64,000 bases of DNA from Thioalkalivibrio sulfidiphilus HL-EbGr7 (GCF_000021985.1 NC_011901.1:1860001-1924000), one strand, 5' to 3'. Positions 53,008 through 61,361 are shown, numbered from the stretch's first letter. The notes: generated by a model from the sequence alone, not told the origin. Made by a program: numbers and translations.

Positions 53008-53402
53008 GACAGACCCAGCAGCAGCGGCGCGCCGCCCATGCCCTGGCCTGGGTCCAGGCGCGCCTCATCGATGGCAGCATCGACAACAAGGCGCTCAAAT
53101 CCGCCGCCAACGACCTGCCCGCCCTGATCCTCATGAACGGCCTGGGCCAGGCGGCCGCCTATTGCCAGGGCAAGGACACGCCCGAACACAAGGCCCTCTA
53201 TGGACTCCTGTCGGAGTGGCTGTGCGGCGAGGGCAGTGTCTACCACGGCCAGCCGAATCTGCTGGCGGGTATCACCGCGGGCGACATGCACCACTACCGT
53301 CTCGCCCAGGCCGAGGCCCTCGCGTACCTGCCCTGGGTCAAGCGCTTTGCCAGGGCGTTCATCGAGGATGAGCAGACCACCGCCGCGGGAGCCGAATCAT
53401 GA
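53004..53402 (+). CDS. cmr5: Type III-B CRISPR small subunit Cmr5
   Basis: Helical small subunit lining the target RNA channel, 132 aa. It begins RQTQQQRRAAHALAWVQARL, then NDLPALILMNGLGQAAAYC, typical of Cmr5. The ATG overlaps the cmr4 stop and its own stop overlaps cmr6 (both ATGA). Confidence 0.93.
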   Translation: MRQTQQQRRAAHALAWVQARLIDGSIDNKALKSAANDLPALILMNGLGQAAAYCQGKDTPEHKALYGLLSEWLCGEGSVYHGQPNLLAGITAGDMHHYRLAQAEALAYLPWVKRFARAFIEDEQTTAAGAES

Positions 53403-54217
53403 ACCGTCCGCTTTATGAAGCCGCCCGCGGCGAACCGCTGGGCCTCCCTTCCGGCGGTCACGCCGGCCTGTGGTTCGAGCGCTTCTTCGACCGTTTCGAT
53501 GCCGATTGGCAGCTTGGCGATAGCACCGCGAAATCCGGATGGATCGATAGCATCGCCGGAAAAGATCACGGCGACCGGGAGGCCCTGCGCGCAGCCACGG
53601 ACCGTCAGTCCAGCTTGGCCAAGGATCTGGGTGGCCGCAGCCAGGACTTCGAGGCCGACTGGCGTTTCGTCACAGGCCTCGGTCTCGCCCACCCGGTGGA
53701 AAACGGCTTCCTCTGGCATCACACCCTCGGCGTGCCCTATCTGCCCGGCGCCGCGGTCAAGGGCCTGGTGCGTGCCTGGGTCTCCCAATGGTGGGATGCA
53801 CCGAGCGAGGAGGCGCGCAAGCAGCGCCTGCTGGACTGGTTCGGTTCCGATGACACCGGCAACCCGAAAGGCTTCCGGACCGGCGGCTTCATCTTCTTCG
53901 ATGCTTTGCCCATCAAGCCAGTCACGCTGGTGCGTGATGTCATGACGCCGCACGCGGGTAAGTGGTACGAGCAGGGCGGCAACATCGAAGACCCTGCCCG
54001 GCAACCCGAAGCGGTGCCCGCCGACTGGCACGACCCGATCCCGGTCCCCTTCCTGGTGGCGCAAAAGCCGCACCTGCGCTTCGCCATCGCCCCCCGGGAC
54101 CCGGCGCACAAAGGGGAGCTGGATCAGGTCATGGAGGCGCTCGGCGATGCCTTGGACTGGCTTGGCGCGGGCGCCAAGACCGCCGCGGGCTATGGGCGGA
54201 TGCGGGACATCGCATGA
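53399..54217 (+). CDS. cmr6: Type III-B CRISPR RAMP protein Cmr6
   Basis: Cas7-like subunit next to Cmr1 at the crRNA 3' end, 272 aa. Signature motifs: HPVENGFLWHHTLGVPYLPG, AAVKGLVRAWVSQWW, then TGGFIFFDALPIKPVTLVRD and the C-terminal G-loop DWLGAGAKTAAGYGRMRD. Overlaps the next gene, the membrane CARF protein, by ATGA, so the effector is translated with the complex. Confidence 0.95.
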   Translation: MNRPLYEAARGEPLGLPSGGHAGLWFERFFDRFDADWQLGDSTAKSGWIDSIAGKDHGDREALRAATDRQSSLAKDLGGRSQDFEADWRFVTGLGLAHPVENGFLWHHTLGVPYLPGAAVKGLVRAWVSQWWDAPSEEARKQRLLDWFGSDDTGNPKGFRTGGFIFFDALPIKPVTLVRDVMTPHAGKWYEQGGNIEDPARQPEAVPADWHDPIPVPFLVAQKPHLRFAIAPRDPAHKGELDQVMEALGDALDWLGAGAKTAAGYGRMRDIA

Positions 54218-55071
54218 GACTCACACCAGACGCCCTGCTCAAGCATCCTCCCCGGCGGTTCATGCTGATCGCATTTACCGCCGTGCTGTTTATCATCAGC
54301 TCGAGCTGGACTACTGACCTCATGATCCATTGGGTGCGCCATCCCGAGCTCGTTGGCCACTGGCTGGAATGGCTGATCGCGCCCATGCTGTTGATGGCAT
54401 CGCTGGTACTTGCCTATGTCCTGAGCACGCGTTTCCAGTATGTGGACATCCTAAAGCCCAAGGCACAAATCAAATCCAAAAAGGCGCTCATCCTGTCCGT
54501 CTCGAATACGAATCGGTTCGACTTCCTGCGGGAAGGCGACAAGGCCAGCCTGAAGTTCATGTCGCGCAATGGTGACGACCAAGCGCCCATTCCGCTGACG
54601 GCAGACCTGCAACGCGACTATTCCACTCTGGACAAAGTATCGCGCTGGAACTGGACACCCCTGCTGCGCGCCATCGAACCTCACAAACAGAGCCTGAAGG
54701 AAATTCGTTTGCTGGTTTCCAGTGGTGAAGGAGGCTCCCACTCACAGGCCGGCGACCTCGCCAGGCTACTGGCCTTTTACCTCCCCGATGTTCATATCGA
54801 GTCCCTGCCTTCGGTCAGTTTTGCGGAACCCGATGACGTCTTGTTTGCGATCCGCAAGGCCATTGAAGACCTGCGCCAGAGTGGTTATCAAGAAAAAGAC
54901 ATCGTGATCGACATCACCGGTGGCACCAAGACCGCCACCATAGGCGGCGCTCTGGCAACGCTCTACCATCCATCGGCATCGTTCCAATATGTGCTCACCG
55001 AGGGCAACAAGAGCGTGCTGAGTTATAACGTCACCGCTACCACCCGCGACAACCTGGGGACCATGCTGTGA
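54214..55071 (+). CDS. Membrane CARF effector (Cam1-like)
   Basis: Probable cOA-activated membrane effector, 285 aa. Two hydrophobic segments lie at about residues 15-35 (FMLIAFTAVLFIISSSW) and 49-74 (WLIAPMLLMASLVLAYVL). The rest is a CARF domain; its ligand-binding loop is IVIDITGGTKTATIGGALAT (about residues 230-250) and an earlier LVSSGEGGSHSQA is also CARF-like. No HEPN, PD-(D/E)XK or protease motif is present. The layout matches Cam1-type proteins, which depolarise the membrane upon binding cA4. The ATG overlaps the cmr6 stop and its stop overlaps the DUF1874 start. Confidence 0.82.
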   Translation: MRLTPDALLKHPPRRFMLIAFTAVLFIISSSWTTDLMIHWVRHPELVGHWLEWLIAPMLLMASLVLAYVLSTRFQYVDILKPKAQIKSKKALILSVSNTNRFDFLREGDKASLKFMSRNGDDQAPIPLTADLQRDYSTLDKVSRWNWTPLLRAIEPHKQSLKEIRLLVSSGEGGSHSQAGDLARLLAFYLPDVHIESLPSVSFAEPDDVLFAIRKAIEDLRQSGYQEKDIVIDITGGTKTATIGGALATLYHPSASFQYVLTEGNKSVLSYNVTATTRDNLGTML

Positions 55072-55391
55072 GCACCCTCTACCTGCTTAACTCCCCCGTG
55101 CTGAGCGACTACGGCCAGTGGCGCTTCGAGGGCCCCCTCTCCACGGAACAGGCCCGTGAACTGGCCTCGCAGGGCTTCGTGTCCGCCATCGGCCATGACG
55201 CCGCTGCCGCCTTCATGAGCGAACTGCTGGATCAAGCGGTACCCGTCAACCGCACGCGCATCCAGATGCAGGCTGGAGATAGCGCCCTGGTGTTGCGCCT
55301 CAATGCCCGCCTGCCCGAAGGCCGGGTGCTCGATGCGTCGGAGATGCGCGAGTTTCCCTTCGAGCTGGGTCTGCTGACCAGGACCGCCTGA
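55068..55391 (+). CDS. DUF1874 ring nuclease, Crn2/AcrIII-1-like (107 aa)
   Basis: Predicted cyclic tetra-adenylate phosphodiesterase. The sequence GFVSAIGHDAAAAFMSELL, PVNRTRIQMQAGDSALVLRL and RLPEGRVL matches the DUF1874 family, whose viral members are the AcrIII-1 anti-CRISPRs and whose chromosomal members are Crn2 ring nucleases. His43 corresponds to the conserved active-site histidine; a Glu in the C-terminal SEMREF could be the second active residue. GTG start overlapping the membrane-CARF stop (GTGA). Position inside the effector block argues for a host role in ending the signal. Confidence 0.85.
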   Translation: MSTLYLLNSPVLSDYGQWRFEGPLSTEQARELASQGFVSAIGHDAAAAFMSELLDQAVPVNRTRIQMQAGDSALVLRLNARLPEGRVLDASEMREFPFELGLLTRTA

Positions 55392-55394
55392 ACC

Positions 55395-56549
55395 GTGACC
55401 CGCTACCAGACCCATGTCTACCTGGTCTCCGACCAGGCCACTCCAAACCTCACACCGGCCCTGGATCCGGACATCCGCCCCGAGCGGGCGGTGCTCGCCG
55501 TCACGCCCCAGGCGGAACATCAGGCCCGATGGCTCACAACCGTGCTCGAACGTCACGGCGTGCACTGCGAGCGGCTGTCACTGGACGATGCCTACGACCT
55601 GGACAGCCTGAGGCAATCTTTCCGTTCCTACCTGCAGCGCTGCACCGAACCCGTTGCGGTCAATGTCTCCGGCGGTAGCAAGCCCATGAGCATCGCGGCC
55701 TTCGAGGTGTTCGCCCATGCCGATCAGGGCGTGTTTTACGTCAACCCCCGGACCGACACCCTCGACTGGCTCCACCCCACCGGCATCCCCGCGCAGGCCA
55801 TCGCTGACCGGGTCGGCCTGGAGGATTTCCTCGAGGCCCACGGCGCATCGGTGCACCATCTCTCAAGGCAAGCGGCCCCTGCGTCGCGCCTGGCACTCTA
55901 TGAAGAGATCGTCCGCTTGCGTGGCCGGTGGAAGAAGCACGGCAGCATTGGCCTGCTCAACCGCTACGCCCAAGGCGCCAGGGAGACCCTGCGTTCCGAG
56001 GAAATCTCCCCTGAGCACCAGAGGCTCCTCAACGAGCTGCCGGGCCTGTTCGCCGAGCAGGGACTCCTGTCCTGGGAAGGCACACGGCTCGTGTTCCCGG
56101 ACGAGCAGGCGAGAAGACTGGTCAACGGCGTGTGGCTGGAGGAGTACCTCTTCAGCCGGCTGCTCGCACTCAAAGACAGTCTCCCTGCCATGCAGGACCT
56201 GGCTGCCAACGTGGTGGTCCGCCGCAACACCGACAACGGCTACGTGCAGAACGAACTGGATGTCGCCCTGCTGCTGGACAATCGCCTGTGGGTGCTGGAA
56301 TGCAAGGCCAGCAACACCTTCGCTCCGCAAAACCGCGTGGATCAGGCCACCCGGCAAAGCCTCTACAAGCTCGAGGCCCTGCTCACGCCGCTGGGTGGCA
56401 TCCTGGCCAGGGGCATGCTCGTCAACGTACTGCCCATCGGCGTCAATGACCAACGGCGCATCGACAACAACCCTCGTCTGTGCGCCCTCACCTACAGGGA
56501 CTTCGACGATCTCGACCGGCACCTGCATGCTCGCCTCGCGGCCCAATGA
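55395..56549 (+). CDS. Can2/Card1-type CARF nuclease
   Basis: cOA-activated DNA/RNA nuclease, 384 aa. The N-terminal CARF half has VNVSGGSKPMSIAAFEVF (about 90-106). A winged-helix linker follows (about 165-245). The C-terminal PD-(D/E)XK domain has Glu287-Leu-Asp289 (QNELDVALLL) and Glu302-Cys-Lys304 (VLECKAS). GTG start 3 bp after the DUF1874 stop. In known systems Card1 nicks single-stranded DNA and RNA and Can2 nicks supercoiled DNA after cA4 binding. It is the last gene of the cmr operon. Confidence 0.9.
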   Translation: MTRYQTHVYLVSDQATPNLTPALDPDIRPERAVLAVTPQAEHQARWLTTVLERHGVHCERLSLDDAYDLDSLRQSFRSYLQRCTEPVAVNVSGGSKPMSIAAFEVFAHADQGVFYVNPRTDTLDWLHPTGIPAQAIADRVGLEDFLEAHGASVHHLSRQAAPASRLALYEEIVRLRGRWKKHGSIGLLNRYAQGARETLRSEEISPEHQRLLNELPGLFAEQGLLSWEGTRLVFPDEQARRLVNGVWLEEYLFSRLLALKDSLPAMQDLAANVVVRRNTDNGYVQNELDVALLLDNRLWVLECKASNTFAPQNRVDQATRQSLYKLEALLTPLGGILARGMLVNVLPIGVNDQRRIDNNPRLCALTYRDFDDLDRHLHARLAAQ

Positions 56550-56575
56550 AAAAGGGCCGGAATCCCTTCCGGCCC
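56549..56575 (-). terminator. Terminator of the leftward exported-protein gene
   Basis: GGGCCGGAA, loop, TTCCGGCCC (56554-56575); on the minus strand it is followed by TTTTT (56549-56553). It lies 27 bp after the leftward stop and between two convergent genes, so it may also slow read-through from the cmr operon. Confidence 0.8.
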
Positions 56576-56601
56576 CTCGGCTTCCCTGCCCCGCCGCCGT
56601 C

Positions 56602-57141
56602 CTAGAGACGGCCGCGTTCCTGTGCCCGTTCCGCTTCCTGCTCCCTGCGCTGCGTCTCATCGAACCGCGCCAGGAAGGCCTCCTTCGCGTAGAGCAGGCT
56701 CATGTCGAAGGACATATGCGGCGCATCCAGCTTGATGCTCACATCCCCGCGGCGGAACTCGGCGGAGCGGTTGCCCACCCGGGACCGCAGCCCCTGGGAC
56801 CTCACCAGCTCGTACTGGGCGCCCAGGGCATCGACGATCTCCTCGAAACGATGCTTGGGCATCTCGATGAGGACCGCCACCAGCCGCTCGTCCTCGGAGA
56901 AGATGAAGGTGGTCTCCTTCACCCCGCGCACACCCACGTCGCCGCGCGTGTTGAGCATCGGCCCGTTGCTGTAGCGGTTCACACCGGTTTGTCTCACCCC
57001 CTGGAAGGCATCCCGCACATCCTTGGGCGTCGACTGACCCATGGTCAGCCCCAGCACGGTCACGGCCTCCGTCTCCGCCTTGGCGCCGCCCGCGAGGAGC
57101 AGCAGGAACAGGATCGGTACAACTCGAATCATTTTGATCAT
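56602..57141 (-). CDS. Exported protein of unknown function (179 aa)
   Basis: The N-terminus IKMIRVVPILFLLLLAGGAKA is a clear Sec signal peptide. The mature part (EAVTVLGLTMGQSTPKDVRD, then FIFSEDERLVAVLIEMPKHRF) shows no family I recognise; VLGLTMGQST is a pattern shared with exported proteins that use a BamE/SmpA-like fold. The C-terminus is an Arg/Glu-rich helix. The ATG at 57141 follows AGGGAG; an in-frame ATG at 57168 is possible. It is on the opposite strand between can2 and cas6-cas1, so it probably is not part of the CRISPR operon. Confidence 0.7.
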   Translation of the reverse strand: MIKMIRVVPILFLLLLAGGAKAETEAVTVLGLTMGQSTPKDVRDAFQGVRQTGVNRYSNGPMLNTRGDVGVRGVKETTFIFSEDERLVAVLIEMPKHRFEEIVDALGAQYELVRSQGLRSRVGNRSAEFRRGDVSIKLDAPHMSFDMSLLYAKEAFLARFDETQRREQEAERAQERGRL

Positions 57142-57249
57142 GATGGTGTTCTCCCTGATGAGTTTCATTTCTCGTTGTGTGTCAACGGGGTCCATACTAC
57201 CGGCCCGGCTCGCCTGTATCCGGCTTCGCAAGCTTGTGGCTGAATCACC

Positions 57250-59325
57250 ATGAATCACGACGCCGACCACTGGATCGCCCCCCTGTTGCCCCTGCGCGCA
57301 CTGGGCTTCACCCTCGCCTTCACCGAGGACACGCCGGCGAGGTCCTGGCTGGAGCCCGCCCTCACTGCCTTCCTGCGCAGCCTGCTGGGCAGCCCCGCCG
57401 ATTTCGACCGGCTCATGAGCCTGCGCGTCGATCAGGTCCCCGAGGGAGAAACCTGGGTCGAGGGTGCCACCCTGACTGCCACGCTCATCGCCCTGCCCGG
57501 CGGCGAGGCGCTGCTTGCCTGCGCCGTGGATCGCCTGCGCGCCCTGCCCGGCAGCGCGCCGCGTCTTGACCAGCCCCTTCCGGTGCGCGACAACCTGCGC
57601 TGCCTGGAACTGTTCGACGGCTTCACCCGTGCGTTCGTGGAGCATGCCACCGACCTTCAGCCCTGGGACGATGCAGCCTTGCAGCACGAAGTGCGGATCC
57701 TCGCCCGCCAGACCTCCCTGCAGCTGTGCTTCACCTCCCCGGTGCGTCTTCTCAAGGCCAAGGCACTGCGCGGCGATGCGAAAGGCGAGGCCCGCTACTG
57801 CAGCGAGGCGGCACACCTGACCCCGGCACTGTTGTTCGCCCGGCTCCACGACACCGTGGCCGACATCCTGCGCCGCCACGGGCATGCGCCACCGCCGCGC
57901 CTGGACCTCGGTCCTGTGCCGGGACAGGTCCTCGAGGCGCGCTGGATCGACCATGGTTACCGTGATGGTGCTGGCCGCGACCAGCCCATGGGCGGCCTGC
58001 TGGCCAGCCTGGAACTGCAACCGGATCGGCTGGCGCCTGAACTGCTCACGCTGCTGGCACTTGGCCGCCACCTGGGACTGGGCCAGCGGCGCAGCTTCGG
58101 CTGGGGACGCTACCGGCTGGAAGACGAATGGGGCATCGAGCAGCCCGTAGGCAGTGATCGACCGGTAGGGCCCGCTGAACCCGTCGCGCCAGCCGACCCC
58201 GTTGGCGCGCAAACCGGCGATGACATCGACTGGTTCGGACTGGACGAAACCCCAGGCAGCGCCGAGGAGATCGACTGGTTCGGCGACATGGAGGCCGAGA
58301 ACCTGCCCGTGGCCCTGGGCCAGGCGGCCGCCGAAGGCACCCAGCTGCTGCTGGCCGGGGAACCGGCCCGGGTCGGCCTCGATGGCGGACGCCTGCGGGT
58401 GCAGCGGGGTGAAGCCGAACTCCTCTCCGCGCCCCTGGAAACCCTCGCCGGCGTCACCCTCCTCGGCCCGCACCAGGTCAGCACCCAGTTGCTGGGCGCC
58501 CTGCTGGACCGGGGCATCCCCCTGGCCCTGGCCACGGGCCAGGGTCGCCTGCGCGGCGTGCTCTGGAACGGCGTCCCGGGCGATGCCGGTCCCGGGCTAT
58601 GGATGCGCCAGGCGGCCTGTTTCGAGGATGACGCCCGGGCCCTCGAGGCCGCCCGCGCCGTGGTGGATGCGCGCCTGCGCCAGCAGCGTGAAGTACTGCG
58701 CAACCGCATGTCACCGGAACGCTGCGACGACCTGTTGCCGCGCCTCGACCGGCTCATCGCCAAGACCGCCGCGGCCTCCGACCGGGCCAGTCTCAACGGA
58801 CTGGAAGGCCAGGCCGCCCGACTCTACTTCGGTGCCCTCGCTGAACTGCTGCCCCCCGAACTGGGCTTTACCGGACGCAACCGCCGCCCGCCCCGGGACC
58901 CTTTCAATGTCCTGCTCTCCCTGGGCTACACCGTACTCCACGCCCACGTGGACACGGTGGTGCGGCTCAACGGTCTCTACCCCTGGCGCGGCTTCTACCA
59001 CCAGCCCCATGGCCTGCACCCGGCGCTCGCCTCGGACCTCATGGAACCCTTCCGCCACCTGGTGGAGCGGGTTGCGCTCAATGTCGTCGCCCGGGGACGC
59101 ATCCGTGTCAGCGACTTCGCGCAGCAGGGTGATGCCTGCCGCATCGAAGCCGGGGCCCGCCGTCGTTACCTGGCCGATCTCAGCGAGCGCCTGCTCACCC
59201 CCGTGCGCGCCCGGGGTGACAGCGAGGCCCGCAGCCTGCATGATCACCTGCATCGCCAGGCCCGCAGCCTGATCGCCTGGATTCGCGAGGAGGCCCCGGC
59301 CTTCGAACCCTTCCGGACCCGTTGA
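57250..59325 (+). CDS. Cas6-Cas1 fusion protein
   Basis: A single 691-aa chain joining crRNA processing to spacer acquisition. Residues about 1-295 are Cas6: FTLAFTED opening, and the C-terminal G-loop HLGLGQRRSFGWGRYRLED (about 274-292). Residues about 296-350 are an acidic, Pro-rich linker with a duplicated IDWFG (326-330, 341-345). Residues about 362-691 are Cas1: N-terminal beta domain (TQLLLAGEPARVGLDGGRLR) and catalytic core with Glu519 (GLEGQAARLY), His584 (GFYHQPH), Asp596 and Glu599 (ASDLMEPFR). No reverse transcriptase lies between them. It is followed 3 bp later by cas2. Confidence 0.92.
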   Translation: MNHDADHWIAPLLPLRALGFTLAFTEDTPARSWLEPALTAFLRSLLGSPADFDRLMSLRVDQVPEGETWVEGATLTATLIALPGGEALLACAVDRLRALPGSAPRLDQPLPVRDNLRCLELFDGFTRAFVEHATDLQPWDDAALQHEVRILARQTSLQLCFTSPVRLLKAKALRGDAKGEARYCSEAAHLTPALLFARLHDTVADILRRHGHAPPPRLDLGPVPGQVLEARWIDHGYRDGAGRDQPMGGLLASLELQPDRLAPELLTLLALGRHLGLGQRRSFGWGRYRLEDEWGIEQPVGSDRPVGPAEPVAPADPVGAQTGDDIDWFGLDETPGSAEEIDWFGDMEAENLPVALGQAAAEGTQLLLAGEPARVGLDGGRLRVQRGEAELLSAPLETLAGVTLLGPHQVSTQLLGALLDRGIPLALATGQGRLRGVLWNGVPGDAGPGLWMRQAACFEDDARALEAARAVVDARLRQQREVLRNRMSPERCDDLLPRLDRLIAKTAAASDRASLNGLEGQAARLYFGALAELLPPELGFTGRNRRPPRDPFNVLLSLGYTVLHAHVDTVVRLNGLYPWRGFYHQPHGLHPALASDLMEPFRHLVERVALNVVARGRIRVSDFAQQGDACRIEAGARRRYLADLSERLLTPVRARGDSEARSLHDHLHRQARSLIAWIREEAPAFEPFRTR

Positions 59326-59328
59326 ACC

Positions 59329-59613
59329 ATGCAGACCTTCATCATCGGTTACGACATCAGCGGCAACCGCGCCCGGCGCCGGGCCATGAAGGCCCTGGAG
59401 GCCTACGGCACCCGGGTGCAGCGCTCCGTGTTCGAGATCCACGTGCGCGGCGAGGCCCAGTTGCGTGATCTGCTCGCCCGCCTGCGCGAGGAACTGGCCG
59501 AGGAGGAAGGCGCCGACCTGCGCGCCTGGCGGCTCACCGAGGAAGGCCGCCGCCAGTCGGCCACCCTGTCCGGCGAGCCCCTCTCGCCCCTGCCTGCGGT
59601 GATCATCCTGTGA
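59329..59613 (+). CDS. cas2: CRISPR adaptation protein Cas2
   Basis: Partner of Cas1 in spacer integration, 94 aa. TFIIGYDISGNRARRRAMKA contains the conserved Asp of Cas2; the basic and acidic helices ALEAYGTRVQRSVFEIHV and LRDLLARLREEL follow in standard order. Cotranscribed with cas6-cas1 (3-bp gap) and 258 bp before the array. Confidence 0.94.
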   Translation: MQTFIIGYDISGNRARRRAMKALEAYGTRVQRSVFEIHVRGEAQLRDLLARLREELAEEEGADLRAWRLTEEGRRQSATLSGEPLSPLPAVIIL

Positions 59614-59870
59614 CGATGCCTGGTGGCGCGATGCGATCCTCGGAGTCCGCAAGCCGTGGCGCTCGAGATTCTGCTCATGTTTTCAAAGGCTTCGAAACGG
59701 GTGGTGAAAACGCGCGTGAACGATTTGCCACCAAGGCAGTGGAATCAAGGGCTTGCGCGGTATTGAGGGAGCAACTCCGGCTGCAGCGGCGGGTCGATGC
59801 TTGCCCGCAGTGGGGGGCTCACCAGGAAGGCTTGCAGGCTGTTGATCCAACTGGAGAAAAAGGGCATGCT
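59614..59870 (+). promoter_or_regulatory. CRISPR leader
   Basis: The 257 bp between cas2 and the first repeat. The orientation is inferred because repeats end in GTTGAAAC, the 8-nt handle expected at the 5' end of type III crRNAs, so transcription runs rightward from here. A stretch at 59825-59848 (GGAAGGCTTGCAGGCTGTTG) partly resembles the repeat and may be an integrase-recognition motif rather than a decayed repeat. No clear promoter boxes were picked out. Confidence 0.65.
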
Positions 59871-60471
59871 GTCCCTACCCGGGAAGCCGTTAAGGCTGTT
59901 GAAACCTAGCATATTGAGTACTTTATTCATGTACTCGTTCGTCCCTACCCGGGAAGCCGTTAAGGCTGTTGAAACCTCTTCGGCCACGATTATTTTGAAC
60001 ATGTTCATGGTCCCTACCCGGGAAGCCGTTAAGGCTGTTGAAACCCCTTTCAAAACTTCCAGTTTCTTGCTCATCACTGAGTCCCTACCCGGGAAGCCGT
60101 TAAGGCTGTTGAAACCCTGGTTACGAGCAGAACAACGTCATCGTAAAACCGGCGTCCCTACCCGGGAAGCCGTTAAGGCTGTTGAAACCGTTGACTGAAT
60201 TTCATGCGCACGGGAATGGCTTGTCCCTACCCGGGAAGCCGTTAAGGCTGTTGAAACAACACAAACAGAAAATGCTGCCATGTTATTTCTCCTGTCCCTA
60301 CCCGGGAAGCCGTTAAGGCTGTTGAAACCAAGCGATAAGAGCAGTCATGAGACACCTCATTTGGTCCCTACCCGGGAAGCCGTTAAGGCTGTTGAAACCC
60401 GAAAGGGTAATCACTTCACCGTTGGCTTTCTTCTCGGTCCCTACCCGGGAAGCCGTTAAGGCTGTTGAAAC
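59871..60471 (+). CRISPR. CRISPR array, 9 identical 35-bp repeats and 8 spacers
   Basis: Repeats begin GTCCCTACCCGGGAAGCC and end GTTAAGGCTGTTGAAAC (35 bp), all nine identical. Starts: 59871, 59941, 60010, 60081, 60154, 60223, 60294, 60364 and 60437. Spacer lengths in order are 35, 34, 36, 38, 34, 36, 35 and 38. Variable spacer length and the GTTGAAAC end are typical of type III repeats with Cas6 processing 8 nt from the repeat end. The complete identity of repeats suggests an active or recently active array. Several spacers, read on the minus strand, look like translation start regions. Confidence 0.97.
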
Positions 60472-60510
60472 ACCCGAATAACGGGAAAGTCAATGATTAT
60501 GAAAAGAAAA

Positions 60511-60559
60511 AAGGGGTCGGTGACAAACGAGAATCATTTCCTCGTGATACCGACCCCTT
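60511..60559. repeat. REP hairpin left of the REP transposase gene
   Basis: AAGGGGTCGGT at 60511 pairs with ACCGACCCCTT ending at 60559, with inner ACGAG/CTCGT pairs. The tail TGACAAA adjoins the first arm. A matching inverted half (TTTGTCACCGACCCCTT, 61529-61545) lies beyond the transposase gene, so the gene is flanked by its own REP-type sequences. Confidence 0.85.
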
Positions 60560-60638
60560 CGCGTCAACACTTTCACCTCTCTCCAGCTTCCTGCTAACCT
60601 CCCCAGTATCCACACTCACATGCGTGAAAGGACTCACC

Positions 60639-61361
60639 ATGCCCCGCAAACCCAGGATGTACGTCCCAGGCGTGCCTTGCCACCTCGTTCAACGCGGCAA
60701 TAATCGCGAAGCCACCTTCTTCTCTCCCGACGATTACCGCGTCTACCTCGATTGCCTCGCCCAGGCCGCCTCACGCTATCGTGTGCAAATTCATGCCTAC
60801 GTGCTGATGACCAATCATGTCCACCTCCTGCTGACACCGCAGGACGAAGATGGGATATCGCGCCTGGTTCAATCCATCGGCCGGCGTTATGTGCAGTACG
60901 TCAATCACCTCTATCGCCGCACCGGTACGCTGTGGGAAGGCCGCCATAAGGCATGCCTTATCCAGGAGGAGCAGTATCTGCTCCGTTGCAGTCGCTACAT
61001 TGAACTCAATCCGGTCCGGGCCGGTATGGTTGAACATCCGGGTGAGTATGCCTGGTCAAGTTTCCACGCGAACGCTCTCGGTCGAACCGATCCACTGATC
61101 AGCCCGCATCCTCTATATCTGGCATTGGGAAGATCTGCGTTGGAGCGGTGTTCTGCCTATCGGGAACTGTTTCGCGGCCACCACAGCGACACAGAGCTGC
61201 GCGCCATCCGCAGAGCCAGTCAAGCAGGCATGCCACTCGGAAATGACCGATTCAAGGAACAGATCGAAAGACATCTGGGCAGAAAGCTTGGGCGGGACGC
61301 GCCAGGCCGCCCACCAAGAAAGCAATTTTCGGGGCGTCCGATCAAGACACATGGGCCTTGA
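60639..61361 (+). CDS. REP-associated tyrosine transposase (RAYT, Y1 family)
   Basis: Single-strand HUH-type transposase relative acting on REP hairpins, 240 aa. Core: GVPCHLVQRGNNREATFF, then the HUH pair VLMTNHVHLLL (His-Val-His) and catalytic Tyr in SIGRRYVQYVNHLY. TLWEGRHKACLI, YLLRCSRYIELNPVRAGMV and EYAWSSFHA complete the family signature. Start ATG at 60639; upstream in-frame starts lie inside the REP. It is domesticated in most hosts. It sits between the CRISPR array and the csx1-like gene, so it may have inserted in the locus. Confidence 0.93.
   Translation: MPRKPRMYVPGVPCHLVQRGNNREATFFSPDDYRVYLDCLAQAASRYRVQIHAYVLMTNHVHLLLTPQDEDGISRLVQSIGRRYVQYVNHLYRRTGTLWEGRHKACLIQEEQYLLRCSRYIELNPVRAGMVEHPGEYAWSSFHANALGRTDPLISPHPLYLALGRSALERCSAYRELFRGHHSDTELRAIRRASQAGMPLGNDRFKEQIERHLGRKLGRDAPGRPPRKQFSGRPIKTHGP

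Noticed and set aside
58138-58330. A reverse-transcriptase domain between Cas6 and Cas1
   Set aside because: The linker is only about 60 residues, low-complexity, and has no YxDD motif.
59825-59848. Degenerate CRISPR repeat in the leader
   Set aside because: It is on the leader side, where repeats are normally the youngest and intact, and only about 15 bases match.
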